Assembly (NCBI GenBank): GCA_040753915.1
Contig: JBFMDN010000013.1
Span: forward strand, 34,079 to 98,078
Direction: 5' to 3'
DNA from: JBFMDN01 sp040753915
GTDB taxonomy: Bacteria; Desulfobacterota; Desulfomonilia; Desulfomonilales; Desulfomonilaceae
Length of the DNA stretch: 64,000 nucleotides
The notes under the pieces were generated by a model. The model had not been told where the DNA came from, ran no database searches, and worked only from the letters and a program-made list of their open reading frames with translations. Of the stretch, positions 41,032 to 50,783 are shown piece after piece; positions within the stretch are counted from its first letter, which is position 1; each line of letters opens with the position of its first letter. The translations under genes and the position numbers were made by a program.

Positions 41032-43113
41032 ATGGATTGGGATTATACTAAGAAGCAGAGGCGGTTTGGGAATTCCCGCACCAAGGTACGAGCGGTCGAT
41101 TCCTTAGACTCTACGGACACTATCGATCTCGATCGACTGAACATTCCTACCCTAACCGAGTCAGGCTCTTTTGACCTGACACGTGTGACCCATGATTCCT
41201 TTGGCAGGCTCTTGCAGGCCTTGTCCGTTCCCACCCTGCTCATCACTCGATCTCACGCCATTGCGTTCGCGAATTCTGCGTTCCTTGAGTTGTCCAGCAC
41301 ACCCTTTGACCCGAGCACAACCACGTTCGCTGCGCTATTTCGGAATCCAAAGGAAGCCAGGGAAGCCCAATTGATGCTCGAGGACGTCTTCGAGCATCGG
41401 CACGTTCGAGTCAAAGAACGGATACTGCGGATCCATGACACCCGTATATGGGCCCGGATACACTTGCGAACCATCCGGCTGGGTGGAGAACGGCTCGCAC
41501 TTGTCCAACTGGAGAATCTTACTGCCCAGAGACAACTGCGTACCGTCCAGAAGTACAAGAAGCTGGTAAACATCTTCCCCCTTGGCATGGCAGAATTCAG
41601 CACAGGTCGACCTTTGGACCTCTCGCTTTCCACAGCGAAGCTTCTGAATGGTCTCCTGGCAGCCAGAATCGTCGACGGGAACAATGAGTTTGCGCTGATG
41701 TACAGCCGGACGACCATGGCCGATCTGATGGGTGTGACTCTTGGAAAGCTTTTTCCTTACCGGGGAATAAGGAGAGAAGTGTACGAGAAATGGCTTCGGG
41801 CAGGCTTTCCCACGTACACGTTCGAAACGAAAGAGAAACTCATTAATGCTGCAACGCGAGATTTCGAAAACACTCTCATAGGAAATGTTAGCCAAAATCG
41901 ACTGCTCGGATTCTGGTGGCTCAAACGGGACATATCTGAACGAAAGCGAGCGGAGCATGAAGTCCTGCGTGCTCAAAAGCTGGAGTCGCTTGGCGTGCTT
42001 GCCGGCGGGCTGGCTCATGACTTCAACAATCTTCTGACGGGAATTCTTGGTAACATCTCGCTGGCCAGGGCTGCTCTCCCACCCGGGACTAAGGCACTGG
42101 AACGGCTCGAGGCCGCTGCAACGGCTTCCACGCGTGCCCAAGAGCTCACCCGACAATTGCTCACGTTCTCCCAGGGGGGAGCGCCCATAAAGAAAATAGC
42201 GTCCATAGGAGAGCTTCTCAGGGATTCGGTTACGTTCGCGATTCGAGGATCCAAGGTTCGATGCGAATTCGTTGTACCGGATAACCTTTGGCACGTTGAC
42301 GCGGACGTGGGACAGATCGATCAGGTTATGAACAATCTGGTCATCAACGCGGTGCAAGCTATGCCCGACGGCGGAGTGCTTACCGTAGAAGCGGCCAATT
42401 TGACCGTAACCGGTTCCCCGGGACTGCCCTTGAAGAAGGGAGAGTACGTTCGCATCGCTGTAAGAGATACGGGTATTGGAATACCGCAGGAATACCTGCA
42501 AAAGATTTTCGACCCCTATTTCACGACCAAGGAAAAAGGCACAGGACTCGGTCTTGCTTCCGCATATTCGGTTATTCGCAGGCACGATGGGTTGATGACC
42601 GTAGAGTCGGAAGTGGGCGTTGGGTCTGTGTTCACATTTTACCTGCCCGCAACACCGGCAGCCGTAGCCATTCCCGAAGAGGCAGAAGAAAAATCGGTCG
42701 TGGGCAGAGGCAGAATACTGGTGATGGATGACGATGACATAATTCGGGATCTCGCAGGTGAGCTGCTTACCATGTTAGGGTACGAAGTCGATTTCGCTCG
42801 AGACGGTTCAGAAGCGCTCAGCCTGTACGAGAGAGCACTCCGCGAAATGAGACCGTTTGATGTGGTGGTTATGGACCTGACGATTCCGGGAGGAATGGGG
42901 GGAAAAGAAGCTATGCAGAAGCTTCTTGAAATCGATCCCGATGCCAAGGCCATCGTCTCGAGCGGGTACAGCAACGACCCCGTCATGGGGGACTATGAAA
43001 AATATGGCTTTGTCGGTGCCCTTCCCAAGCCATACAATATCGCAGACATGGGCAAGATGCTCCACGCAATTTGCAGCGCGAAACGCAGTATGAGAGCGGT
43101 CAAACACTCCTGA
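41032..43113 (+). CDS. hybrid histidine kinase (PAS-like, HisKA, HATPase, receiver)
   Basis: A 693-residue soluble hybrid kinase. Two PAS-like sensory regions span ~50-310. The phospho-acceptor lies in GGLAHDFNNLLTGILGN, with ATPase boxes NNLVINAVQAMPDGG, DTGIGIPQEY and GTGLGLASAYSVI. The C-terminal receiver has VMDDDDIIRD, the phospho-acceptor in VVMDLTIPGG and KPYN. The gene follows the sigma-54 activator by about 200 bases on the same strand, so the two probably form one pathway. Confidence 0.92.
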   Translation: MDWDYTKKQRRFGNSRTKVRAVDSLDSTDTIDLDRLNIPTLTESGSFDLTRVTHDSFGRLLQALSVPTLLITRSHAIAFANSAFLELSSTPFDPSTTTFAALFRNPKEAREAQLMLEDVFEHRHVRVKERILRIHDTRIWARIHLRTIRLGGERLALVQLENLTAQRQLRTVQKYKKLVNIFPLGMAEFSTGRPLDLSLSTAKLLNGLLAARIVDGNNEFALMYSRTTMADLMGVTLGKLFPYRGIRREVYEKWLRAGFPTYTFETKEKLINAATRDFENTLIGNVSQNRLLGFWWLKRDISERKRAEHEVLRAQKLESLGVLAGGLAHDFNNLLTGILGNISLARAALPPGTKALERLEAAATASTRAQELTRQLLTFSQGGAPIKKIASIGELLRDSVTFAIRGSKVRCEFVVPDNLWHVDADVGQIDQVMNNLVINAVQAMPDGGVLTVEAANLTVTGSPGLPLKKGEYVRIAVRDTGIGIPQEYLQKIFDPYFTTKEKGTGLGLASAYSVIRRHDGLMTVESEVGVGSVFTFYLPATPAAVAIPEEAEEKSVVGRGRILVMDDDDIIRDLAGELLTMLGYEVDFARDGSEALSLYERALREMRPFDVVVMDLTIPGGMGGKEAMQKLLEIDPDAKAIVSSGYSNDPVMGDYEKYGFVGALPKPYNIADMGKMLHAICSAKRSMRAVKHS

Positions 43114-43133
43114 AGGTCAGATCCTAGAGTGAT

Positions 43134-43592
43134 ATGAAGGCGAAAAAGCTTGACGAAGAGCGGATCAGGTTCCTCAAGTCCGACTACGAACGGGGCTTCA
43201 TCAAGTACTGCAAGCTAAAAGCGGTCTCAGCAGAATGGGGGAAATTCGGCTCCGTAATTCACATCGATGAGGATCACCGCCAGCAGGACGGATTTATCCA
43301 TGCTGGCGTGATGGCCACCATGGCAGATCACACGGCCGGTTATGCGGCATTCACCGTCGTTCCCGAGGGATTCCAGATCCTGACCATCGAATTCAAGATC
43401 AATTTCTTGCGTCCGGCCTTTGGCAACACCCTGAGATGCGCCGCTCACGTCATCAGAGAAGGCCGCCGAGTCCTGGTAGCGGAATCGGAGATTTTCGACG
43501 TGAGAGACGACCGGGAAGTCCCTGTTGCAAAGGCCATGGTGACCCTCATGGCCGTTGCCCAGAGTCAGTTGAAGGATTCGCAACATCGATGA
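43134..43592 (+). CDS. PaaI-type hotdog thioesterase
   Basis: A 152-residue protein of the PaaI/YbgC-like hotdog family. Diagnostic parts are DGFIHAGVMATMADHTAGYAAF, the helix with catalytic Asp/Glu, and LTIEFKINFLRPA. It hydrolyses acyl-CoA thioesters, often aromatic ones. It lies 20 bases after the hybrid kinase and may be co-transcribed. Confidence 0.88.
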   Translation: MKAKKLDEERIRFLKSDYERGFIKYCKLKAVSAEWGKFGSVIHIDEDHRQQDGFIHAGVMATMADHTAGYAAFTVVPEGFQILTIEFKINFLRPAFGNTLRCAAHVIREGRRVLVAESEIFDVRDDREVPVAKAMVTLMAVAQSQLKDSQHR

Positions 43593-43659
43593 TCGTACGG
43601 CCGACTCGGACTCGTACGGAGATTTTTGCAATGAAGAAAATACGCTTCCGGCCACTGGC

Positions 43660-45588
43660 CTAGCCGTATGTTCCCAATCGGACCGATGGAAAGAGCTCTG
43701 CGCGCGTGTGGGGAAGGAAAAGGGCTGCCATAAAGTTGTCCATGTACGTGGGATCTTCCGACAATTCCACGTTCGTCATGGACCGGGCAATTTCCTTCGA
43801 TCGCTCGAAGAGCGTCCGATCGATGGCTGCCAGGCGCGCCCCTTTGAGAGAGGAATTTCCGATGAAAGAGAACTTGCTCCGATCTATGTCCGGGAGGAGA
43901 CCTATGGTGACTGCGTGATCCAGATTGATGAAGCTGCCGAATGCGCCGGCGATGATCACACGATCGAGGTCGTTGATATCCAGCCCGATCTTGGAGAGGA
44001 GGCAGGAATAGCCGGAGAACATCGCACCCTTGGCCCGAAGGATGTTATCCAGATCGGCCTCCGTCAACACGATATCCTTTCCTATACCGCTCTCTCCCGC
44101 CCAGCAAATCACGTATTCGTATCCGCTACGCCCCTGACGCACTCTTTTCGAATGGAAATTCTGGTCGTATTTTGCATTCTGATTCAGGATACCCACTTTC
44201 AGCAACTGGGATATGATGTTGATGATACCTGAGCCGCAAATGCCCAGGGCAGGCTTGGCATCGATAGTCTTGATCATGGGCTCGTGGGTTTCCGGATCGA
44301 TGAGAATGCCTTCGATAGCCCCTGGAGCCGCTCTCATGCCGAATTCCAGCCCTCCCCCCTCGAATGCCGGTCCCGCGGAGCAAGCCGCGGTCATCAGCAA
44401 ATCTTTGTTTCCGGCTACGATCTCACCATTTGTGCCGATGTCAATGAAGAGTGTCATTTGCTCCGACTCGAACATGCCATTGGCCAGCACGCCACTTACG
44501 ATATCTCCCCCTACGTAAGACGCGACGCCGGGAAAGACACGGACGAAAGAGGTTCCAGGCATGTTTAGCCCGAGCGAGGAAGCTGGAACGGGTGCCACAT
44601 ACTGGGCAGCCGGGACGTACGGCGACTCCCGGAGGAACTTGGGATAAAGGCCGAGAAAGAGATGCGTCATAACCGTGTTTCCGGCAGCGACCATGTAACA
44701 GATGCTCTCGCGAGGCTGGCCGGACTCAGCGATCAGCTCCTCGATAATCTCATTGATGCCCTTGGCAACGTGCTGTTGCAACCTGGCGAGCCCATCCTTT
44801 TTCAGGGCGAACACGATTCTGCTGATTACGTCGTCACCCATGGAAATCTGCGGGTTGTAACGGGAAGCACGAGCGAGCACTTCGCCGGAGTCGAGGTTGA
44901 CCAACTCACCCCACAGCGACGTCGTACCTATGTCAACTGCCAAGGCCGTCGGTCGCGAGGCCGTATGTCCCCCGCGAACGCGAAGCAGGCGATAGATGGG
45001 CGGTGCCGAATCCAGGGTGTCTTCTATTCCAAGACATGCTGTCACTTTCCAATCGCCTTTTCTCAACTCCGAGGGAAGCTCTTTGAGAACATCCAGGCTT
45101 GCGATGATAGGAGACACACCGTGATCTACCTTGAGGGTACGAGTCAGTCTTTCGTAATCACTTGTATTATCTCGGGAAGATGGCGGTGGGCACTCAACGA
45201 GGACCTGCAAAGCCATGGGATCTATCTCAGGAATGATAGGCGATTCCATGGGAGATGCCGTAGCCCGCATGCGTTCGGCTTCGTCACGAGGAATAACCTT
45301 GCGGCCCACTTTGGCAGCCGGAATCTCCACCGTCACGTCACCCAGCGGCCGGGTTTGACATGCCAGCACGTACCCTTGAATTCTGTCTTCGGCCTTGAGC
45401 TTTTCAGCGGTCTGAGCTTCGAAAGGACCCTCGACGATCTTCACCTTGCATTGAGCGCAAGCCCCCGATCCTCCACATGCAGCAGGAATGAAGATCCCAG
45501 CCTCCAGTGCCGTGTCTAGGATGGTGTCACCTGTTCCGGCCTCGACCGACACGTTATCAGGAAGAAATCGTACCCTGACTCTTTCCAA
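43660..45588 (-). CDS. RACo-like reductive activator of corrinoid proteins (ferredoxin-ASKHA ATPase)
   Basis: A 642-residue protein with an N-terminal plant-type [2Fe-2S] ferredoxin (CGGSGACAQCKV ... YVLACQT) and a large C-terminal ASKHA ATPase (VDIGTTSLWGELVNLDSGEVL, FIDIGTNGEIV, AGAFGSFINLDHAVTIGLLPD), the DUF4445 arrangement. Such proteins use ATP to drive reduction of inactive Co(II) corrinoid proteins in methyl transfer. TTG at 45588 is chosen because GGAGG precedes it and the ferredoxin begins there; an upstream frame to 45789 lacks conservation. No methyltransferase gene is close by. Confidence 0.87.
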   Translation of the reverse strand: MERVRVRFLPDNVSVEAGTGDTILDTALEAGIFIPAACGGSGACAQCKVKIVEGPFEAQTAEKLKAEDRIQGYVLACQTRPLGDVTVEIPAAKVGRKVIPRDEAERMRATASPMESPIIPEIDPMALQVLVECPPPSSRDNTSDYERLTRTLKVDHGVSPIIASLDVLKELPSELRKGDWKVTACLGIEDTLDSAPPIYRLLRVRGGHTASRPTALAVDIGTTSLWGELVNLDSGEVLARASRYNPQISMGDDVISRIVFALKKDGLARLQQHVAKGINEIIEELIAESGQPRESICYMVAAGNTVMTHLFLGLYPKFLRESPYVPAAQYVAPVPASSLGLNMPGTSFVRVFPGVASYVGGDIVSGVLANGMFESEQMTLFIDIGTNGEIVAGNKDLLMTAACSAGPAFEGGGLEFGMRAAPGAIEGILIDPETHEPMIKTIDAKPALGICGSGIINIISQLLKVGILNQNAKYDQNFHSKRVRQGRSGYEYVICWAGESGIGKDIVLTEADLDNILRAKGAMFSGYSCLLSKIGLDINDLDRVIIAGAFGSFINLDHAVTIGLLPDIDRSKFSFIGNSSLKGARLAAIDRTLFERSKEIARSMTNVELSEDPTYMDNFMAALFLPHTRAELFPSVRLGTYG

Positions 45589-45782
45589 AATGGCTATCCT
45601 CCGCACTTTATGGTTGGGTCTGCTCCAGATATACTCGGAAGAAAGTATCTTACCACCTGACGTGACTTTTTCAATCTCTTCTGATAGTTTTGTATCACAA
45701 GCGGAAATCGGGAAACATTGTTGTGCGCGCTCAATCGCGAGCCAAGTAGGATTGTGTGGGATCCCGATTGAGGGAGAGGAAG

Positions 45783-46424
45783 ATGTCATTCAAGGTTTCC
45801 GAGATCTTTAGAAGCATTCAAGGCGAGTCATCGTACGCCGGGATTCCGTGCTCATTCATCAGGTTGGCCGGCTGCAACTTGAGATGCCGCTATTGTGATA
45901 CCCGTTATGCCCAAGAAGGCGGAACAGATATGTCCATGGAAGAGATCCTCGATCAGATCTCAGCATTTGGGGTGAAGCTTGTGGAGGTAACTGGCGGCGA
46001 GCCTCTGTTGCAGGAAGCAACTCCCGACCTGACCGCTCGTCTCCTCGAACGCGGATACAAGGTCTTGATAGAGACCAACGGCTCCCTCGACATCTCAGTG
46101 CTTCCGGAGCAAGTGGTCCGCATCGTGGATGTGAAGTGTCCCTCCAGCGGTGAAAACCACAGCGTGCGATGGGAAAACATGTGGGGATTGCGTAAGGAGG
46201 ATCAGATCAAATTTGTAATTTCGGACCGGCACGACTATGAGTGGGCCAGGGGAATTGTGGCAGATCGTTTTGGCTCTGTTGAGCACGAGGTGTTGTTCTC
46301 CACCGTCTTTGGAGAGCTGCCGCCGCGCAACCTAGTCGAATGGATTCTTGAAGACAGGCTTGCTGTGAGGTTTCAGCTTCAGATCCACAAGTACATTTGG
46401 CCCCATGCTGCTCAGGGGGTTTGA
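45783..46424 (+). CDS. queE: 7-carboxy-7-deazaguanine synthase
   Basis: A 213-residue radical SAM enzyme of queuosine biosynthesis. The N-terminus FRSIQGESSYAGIPCSFIRLAGCNLRCRYCDTRYA carries the QueE-type CxxxCxxC cluster and the substrate loop; EVTGGEPLLQ and WVKCPSSGE-like segments follow. The start ATG at 45783 has GAGAGGAAG directly upstream. It stands alone, divergent from the RACo-like gene. Confidence 0.92.
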   Translation: MSFKVSEIFRSIQGESSYAGIPCSFIRLAGCNLRCRYCDTRYAQEGGTDMSMEEILDQISAFGVKLVEVTGGEPLLQEATPDLTARLLERGYKVLIETNGSLDISVLPEQVVRIVDVKCPSSGENHSVRWENMWGLRKEDQIKFVISDRHDYEWARGIVADRFGSVEHEVLFSTVFGELPPRNLVEWILEDRLAVRFQLQIHKYIWPHAAQGV

Positions 46425-46464
46425 TCCCCGGACCAGAAAGGGCCACGAATCCTGCGTTTCCGCC

Positions 46465-46668
46465 TTACCCGCCGAAAGAGGGATGGATGAACTCGACCCG
46501 GTCCCCATCACGAATCGTGACGGACTGGAAATCCTTTCTGTACACGAATCGGCCGTTGACCTCCACGATCACCGCGGGATCGTCTTCTTTGGTTCTGTCC
46601 AGCAAATCCTGAATCGTCAGCTCGCAGCCTTCGATCTCCTCGGGAAATCCATTGAACACGAATTTCAC
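46465..46668 (-). CDS. ThiS/MoaD-type sulfur carrier protein
   Basis: A 67-residue ubiquitin-like carrier ending in Gly-Gly (EFIHPSFGG), with the ThiS/MoaD pattern in VIVEVNGRFVYRKDFQSVTIRDGDRVEFI. The terminal glycine would be adenylated and thiocarboxylated. Its position after a molybdenum hydroxylase operon suggests a role in the pterin cofactor or its sulfuration, but a thiamin carrier is equally possible from sequence. Confidence 0.82.
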   Translation of the reverse strand: MKFVFNGFPEEIEGCELTIQDLLDRTKEDDPAVIVEVNGRFVYRKDFQSVTIRDGDRVEFIHPSFGG

Positions 46669-46732
46669 GGCTGACCTCTGGATGAGTACGTGCGTTATGC
46701 ACGAGGGCCCGAGAGCGAGCCCCCGTGCTTAT

Positions 46733-46798
46733 AACGGTTGCCAAGAATAATCTCCGTTTCTCATGCTCAACTCTGACGGGCGAGACGCCCGTCCCACC
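46733..46798. repeat. dispersed intergenic repeat, copy 1
   Basis: A 66-bp stretch (ACGGTTGCCAAGAATAAT ... CTGACGGGCGAGACGCCC) that recurs at 63534-63587, where it is cut after GCGAGAC by the second MITE copy. It shares its GACGGGCGAGACGCCCG end with the palindromic elements at 34348-34407 and 63415-63473. Confidence 0.65.
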
Positions 46799-46870
46799 GT
46801 TTTGCGAACCTCCCATAGACAGTCTCGACATATGGGAAGCGGAAAGAGCTCTTGGTAACGAGTATAGGTA

Positions 46871-49225
46871 TCACGCCTCTTCCTGCTTTTTTCTCAGCGC
46901 CATGTACAGGCGTTCCGATGAAACAGGCAGCTCGTTTACGCGCACCCCTGTCGCGTCATAAATGGCGTTAAGAATTGCCGGGATCGTTGGCATGATAGCG
47001 CCTTCACCAACTTCCTTGGCCCCGTACGGGCCGTTTGGCTCATTGGATTCTACAATAATGGTCTTCACATTGGGCATATCCAGAGCGGTGGGAATGCGGT
47101 ACTCGCCCAGGGAGGCATTGAGAATGCGACCGCGGGAATCGAACTTGACCTCCTCGAAGAGGCATTCGCCCAATCCCATTGAAAGAGAGCCATGCATCTG
47201 ACCCTCCACCTGGGTCTTGTTCACCGCGAGACCGCAGTCATGGGCATCGGTCATGTCGTCTACCGTGATCTCGCCGGTTTCGAGATCCACGCTCACTTCA
47301 ACTACCTGGGCCGAGCACCCGTACGCGGGTGATGTTCCCACAGCGGCGCCCTTGTACGAGCCACCGAGTCTTGGTGGCTTGTACTTTCCCGTGCCGACGA
47401 GGGTCCCTCGTTCCAGGAACGCATGTCGTGCAGCCTCCTTGAACGTGAGATACTCGCCACCCGGGGGATCGGTCCACCCTCGATGCTCTTTTATATACCG
47501 AGTCCGAATCTTCTCGAAATTCCCCGGCTGCCCGTTGAATTTCACAATCCCATCGGTGAAGGTGATGGAATCCGGGTCACACTCGAGAGTTTCCGCAAGC
47601 ACTTCAACTATTTGCTTGCGAACGTGCTCTGCGGCTTCTTTTGTTGCGTGACCGGTCATGAGAGTCTGACGGCTCGAATAAGCCCCAAGATCAACGCTCA
47701 AATCGGTGTCCCCGGACGTGATGCGAACGGCCGACAATGGAATGCCCAGAGTCTCTGCTGCTATCATGGCCATGGCCGTGTCAGACCCTTGACCGATCTC
47801 AGCGGAGCCTGTAAGCACGTTGACAGTTCCACCGTCCTCGCTGACCTTGATCACCACAGTCGAGTGGTACGTGTCCGACCGGTAAATGGGATAGCCTGCT
47901 CCGGAAACAAAGAACCCGCAGGCCATGCCGATTCCTTTGCCCTTGGGGAGCTTTCCCTTCTTACTGACCCAGTCCGATCCGTCGCGAACGGCCTCTATGC
48001 ACTCCTTCATACCGAGGCTGGACATGTCGAGCTCGTTGATCGTTACGTCCCCCGTCGTCATAATGTTCTTGAGGCGCATCTCGATGGGGTCAATGCCCAA
48101 TTTTTCCGCAGTCATATCCAATAACTGCTCAAAGGCTGCCCTGTGGGCAACTCCGCCATGGCCACGCTGCGCTCCGCAGGCCGGTTTGTTGGTGTATGCT
48201 CTATAGCCGTCATACTTCATTGCCTTGAGCTTGTACGGTCCGCCAAGAAGAGAGCCGGCATAGTAGACTGTGGCTATACCGAAGCTCGTGTACGCTCCCC
48301 CATCCAGAATCGCCTTGTTTCTCAGCGCGACCATGGTCCCGTCTTTCATGACGCCGAGGCTCATTTCCGCGTAGAATTGGTGGCGAGCTCGGCAGTGAAG
48401 GAAGACTTGCTCTCTGGAGTACGTCATCTTCACCGGTTTTCCGGTGATTTTTGCTAGCAGAGCACAGCTCATCTCGAGGGGGGTGGCTTCGGATTTCGGG
48501 CCGAATCCCCCACCCACGTACGGTTTTACCACACGCACATCACCCACGGGGATCTGCAGAACCATGGCGACAGTTCGCATCACGTAGTGAGGCACCTGGG
48601 TTGCCGTGTACAGGGTTAATCTGCCATCCAGACCCATATGAGCTATGCACGAATGGGGCTCGATAAAAGCGGCATCCTGTTTCTTATTCAGGAATGTGTG
48701 GTCCATCACCAGGTCGCACCCTGCTAGAGCCGCTTCCGTGTCCCCGAATTCCTGATGCACTTCGGCATTGAGGTTTCCAGGGAACGCGTCGTGGATCTGG
48801 GGAGCCCCTTCTTTCATGGCCTCGAACATGTCGAATACCGCAGGGAGCTCTTCGTAATCCACTTTGATCAGTTCCAAAGCCTCCTGTGCAGTAGCCTGAT
48901 CAACCGCTGCCACGGCAGCGATCTCGTCACCCACATACCTGACCTTGTCCCACGCGAAGAGCGTCTCGTCATACCGGGCAGGAGAAACGCCGTACCTGAC
49001 GAGCCCGGCCTCCTTTGCCGTGATCACCCCTTTGACCCCGGGCAACTTCTTGGCTTTGGAGGTATCGATGTGGAGGATTTTTGCGTGAGCCAGTGGACTC
49101 TGGAGGATGGCCGCATAGAGCATTCCCGGCATTGAAAGGTCATCTGCATACTTGGCCTGACCGGTAGCCTTTGCGGGGGAATCGACTCTCGGCGCCCTGG
49201 TATTGAGGACTGAAAACGTGCTCAT
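46871..49225 (-). CDS. molybdenum hydroxylase large subunit, cluster 2
   Basis: A 784-residue molybdopterin subunit of the xanthine-dehydrogenase family: hammerhead domain RVDSPAKATGQAKYADDLSMPG, YVGGGFGPKSEATP at the molybdenum site and the C-terminal GPYGAKEVGEG with the catalytic Glu in place, unlike the copy at 13584-15866. The start codon directly follows the stop of the [2Fe-2S] gene. Order is FAD, [2Fe-2S], Mo subunit. The substrate is not predictable; relatives oxidise purines, aldehydes or N-heterocycles. Confidence 0.93.
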   Translation of the reverse strand: MSTFSVLNTRAPRVDSPAKATGQAKYADDLSMPGMLYAAILQSPLAHAKILHIDTSKAKKLPGVKGVITAKEAGLVRYGVSPARYDETLFAWDKVRYVGDEIAAVAAVDQATAQEALELIKVDYEELPAVFDMFEAMKEGAPQIHDAFPGNLNAEVHQEFGDTEAALAGCDLVMDHTFLNKKQDAAFIEPHSCIAHMGLDGRLTLYTATQVPHYVMRTVAMVLQIPVGDVRVVKPYVGGGFGPKSEATPLEMSCALLAKITGKPVKMTYSREQVFLHCRARHQFYAEMSLGVMKDGTMVALRNKAILDGGAYTSFGIATVYYAGSLLGGPYKLKAMKYDGYRAYTNKPACGAQRGHGGVAHRAAFEQLLDMTAEKLGIDPIEMRLKNIMTTGDVTINELDMSSLGMKECIEAVRDGSDWVSKKGKLPKGKGIGMACGFFVSGAGYPIYRSDTYHSTVVIKVSEDGGTVNVLTGSAEIGQGSDTAMAMIAAETLGIPLSAVRITSGDTDLSVDLGAYSSRQTLMTGHATKEAAEHVRKQIVEVLAETLECDPDSITFTDGIVKFNGQPGNFEKIRTRYIKEHRGWTDPPGGEYLTFKEAARHAFLERGTLVGTGKYKPPRLGGSYKGAAVGTSPAYGCSAQVVEVSVDLETGEITVDDMTDAHDCGLAVNKTQVEGQMHGSLSMGLGECLFEEVKFDSRGRILNASLGEYRIPTALDMPNVKTIIVESNEPNGPYGAKEVGEGAIMPTIPAILNAIYDATGVRVNELPVSSERLYMALRKKQEEA

Positions 49226-49708
49226 TTACGACACCTCCGTTTCCTGCAATGCTTTGGAGGCCGCCGTGATGGCCTCGACTATCTTCTGGTACCCCGTGCA
49301 GCGGCAGAGGTTTCCGGAGATTGCCGTTCGAATCTCTTGTTCCGTGGGCCGCGGGTTCGCATCCAGAAGCGCTTTTGCGGACAGGATCATTCCAGGAGTG
49401 CAGAAGCCGCACTGAATTGCTCCGTGGTCAACGAAGGCCTGCTGTATGGGGTGCAGTTTTCCGTTCTCCGCCAGGCCTTCGATTGTCAGCACCTCGCGAC
49501 CTGCGGCCTGAACTGCAAGGACAAGGCAGGAATTTACGGGTTTTCCGTCAAGGAGCACGGTGCACGCTCCACAATCGCCCAGACCGCATCCGTGTTTGGT
49601 CCCCGTAAGCTCGAGATCCTCCCGCAGAAACTGAGTCAGTGTGGTGTTGGTCTCCACAGCGGCCTGCTTTATCTCACCATTAACGGTAATTTGTATCAGC
49701 ACTTTCAT
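49226..49708 (-). CDS. molybdenum hydroxylase [2Fe-2S] subunit, cluster 2
   Basis: A 160-residue small subunit with GCGLGDCGACTVLLDGKPVNSC, QCGFCTPGM and NLCRCTGYQ, giving the two [2Fe-2S] clusters of this enzyme family. It lies 45 bases after the FAD-subunit gene and abuts the large-subunit gene. Confidence 0.93.
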   Translation of the reverse strand: MKVLIQITVNGEIKQAAVETNTTLTQFLREDLELTGTKHGCGLGDCGACTVLLDGKPVNSCLVLAVQAAGREVLTIEGLAENGKLHPIQQAFVDHGAIQCGFCTPGMILSAKALLDANPRPTEQEIRTAISGNLCRCTGYQKIVEAITAASKALQETEVS

Positions 49709-49753
49709 CGCATACTCTCCGTGGCTTCAAAATCGAGGGACCTGTCCCGCACG

Positions 49754-50641
49754 TCAGGGCTTCCACGCCCGCGCCAGTTCCACAGATCGCTTCAGTGACC
49801 GCTTGACCAAAACCTCGATCATCATGCAGCGATATTCCATGGTTCCTCTGTGGTCTGTAATGGGGCTGCACAAACCGACTCCTGTTTGCCCAGCGGTCTG
49901 AAACAACTCATCAGAAGGCATCTGGCCAATGAGGAGCTCCTCGGCTGCGAACGCCCTGACAGGGACCGGTGCAACTGCGCCCAAAGCGATTCTCGCGTCC
50001 ACGATCGGCCCATCCGGCGACTGCAAAGCGACCAAGGTGGCAACGTTTACCATGGAGATTTCGAGAGTCTTGCGCGCACCCAGCTTGATGTAGGAGCCGC
50101 CTGACCAGGGTGGCGGCGTCTCCATGAAGATGGATACAAGCAACTCGTTCGGCTCGATCAGGGTGACGCCGGGTCCCTGGAAGAATTCCACCGCAGGCAC
50201 CTCGCGCTCTCCGGACGAGCTCTTAAGTGTCAGCATTGCGTTAAGAACCATGCAGGCAGGCGGGAGATCCGCGGCCGGCCGGCCATTTACCAGGTTTCCC
50301 CCGATGGTGGCTCGATTTCGTATCATCGGGGCACCGAGGCGGCCGGCAGCCTGAGCCAGGGGCAGGAATCGATCGTTGAGCAGCTCGTTTCGCGATAACG
50401 CTGCAGCGGTGACCGCACTGCCAACGCTCACACCGTGACTATTCCTCGGTGTGATCTCGTCCAGGCCAGGGACCCTGGCAAGGGAGATGACGTGCTTCGG
50501 CTTGTCGATCTTCTGCTTCATCCGGACAAGCAGATCGGTTCCGCCGGCCAGCACCTTCGCGTTGCCTCCCAGCTCCTCGAGCAGCCTCAGAGCTTCTTGG
50601 AGCGTTGAGGGCTCGTGGTACTCGAATTTCGGCAGGAGCAT
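49754..50641 (-). CDS. molybdenum hydroxylase FAD subunit, cluster 2
   Basis: A 295-residue CoxM-type FAD subunit (AGGTDLLVRMKQ, RNRATIGGNLVNGRPAADLPPA). It lacks the Cys-rich [4Fe-4S] insert found in the cluster 1 subunit. The start ATG at 50641 has AGGAGG eight bases upstream; the longer frame to 50746 is not conserved. It is the first gene of the second hydroxylase operon. Confidence 0.92.
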   Translation of the reverse strand: MLLPKFEYHEPSTLQEALRLLEELGGNAKVLAGGTDLLVRMKQKIDKPKHVISLARVPGLDEITPRNSHGVSVGSAVTAAALSRNELLNDRFLPLAQAAGRLGAPMIRNRATIGGNLVNGRPAADLPPACMVLNAMLTLKSSSGEREVPAVEFFQGPGVTLIEPNELLVSIFMETPPPWSGGSYIKLGARKTLEISMVNVATLVALQSPDGPIVDARIALGAVAPVPVRAFAAEELLIGQMPSDELFQTAGQTGVGLCSPITDHRGTMEYRCMMIEVLVKRSLKRSVELARAWKP

Positions 50642-50783
50642 GACGTTTTCCTCCTGATGACAAAAGAGTTGACACAGTCCGAGACCGAGATCTCGCACCC
50701 AATACAAGCAATGGAACGGTCTGGCTTTGGAAGGCAGGGCCGGCAATCATCTTCGCCGGTGTACCCCGTTTCTCCTCACCGTG

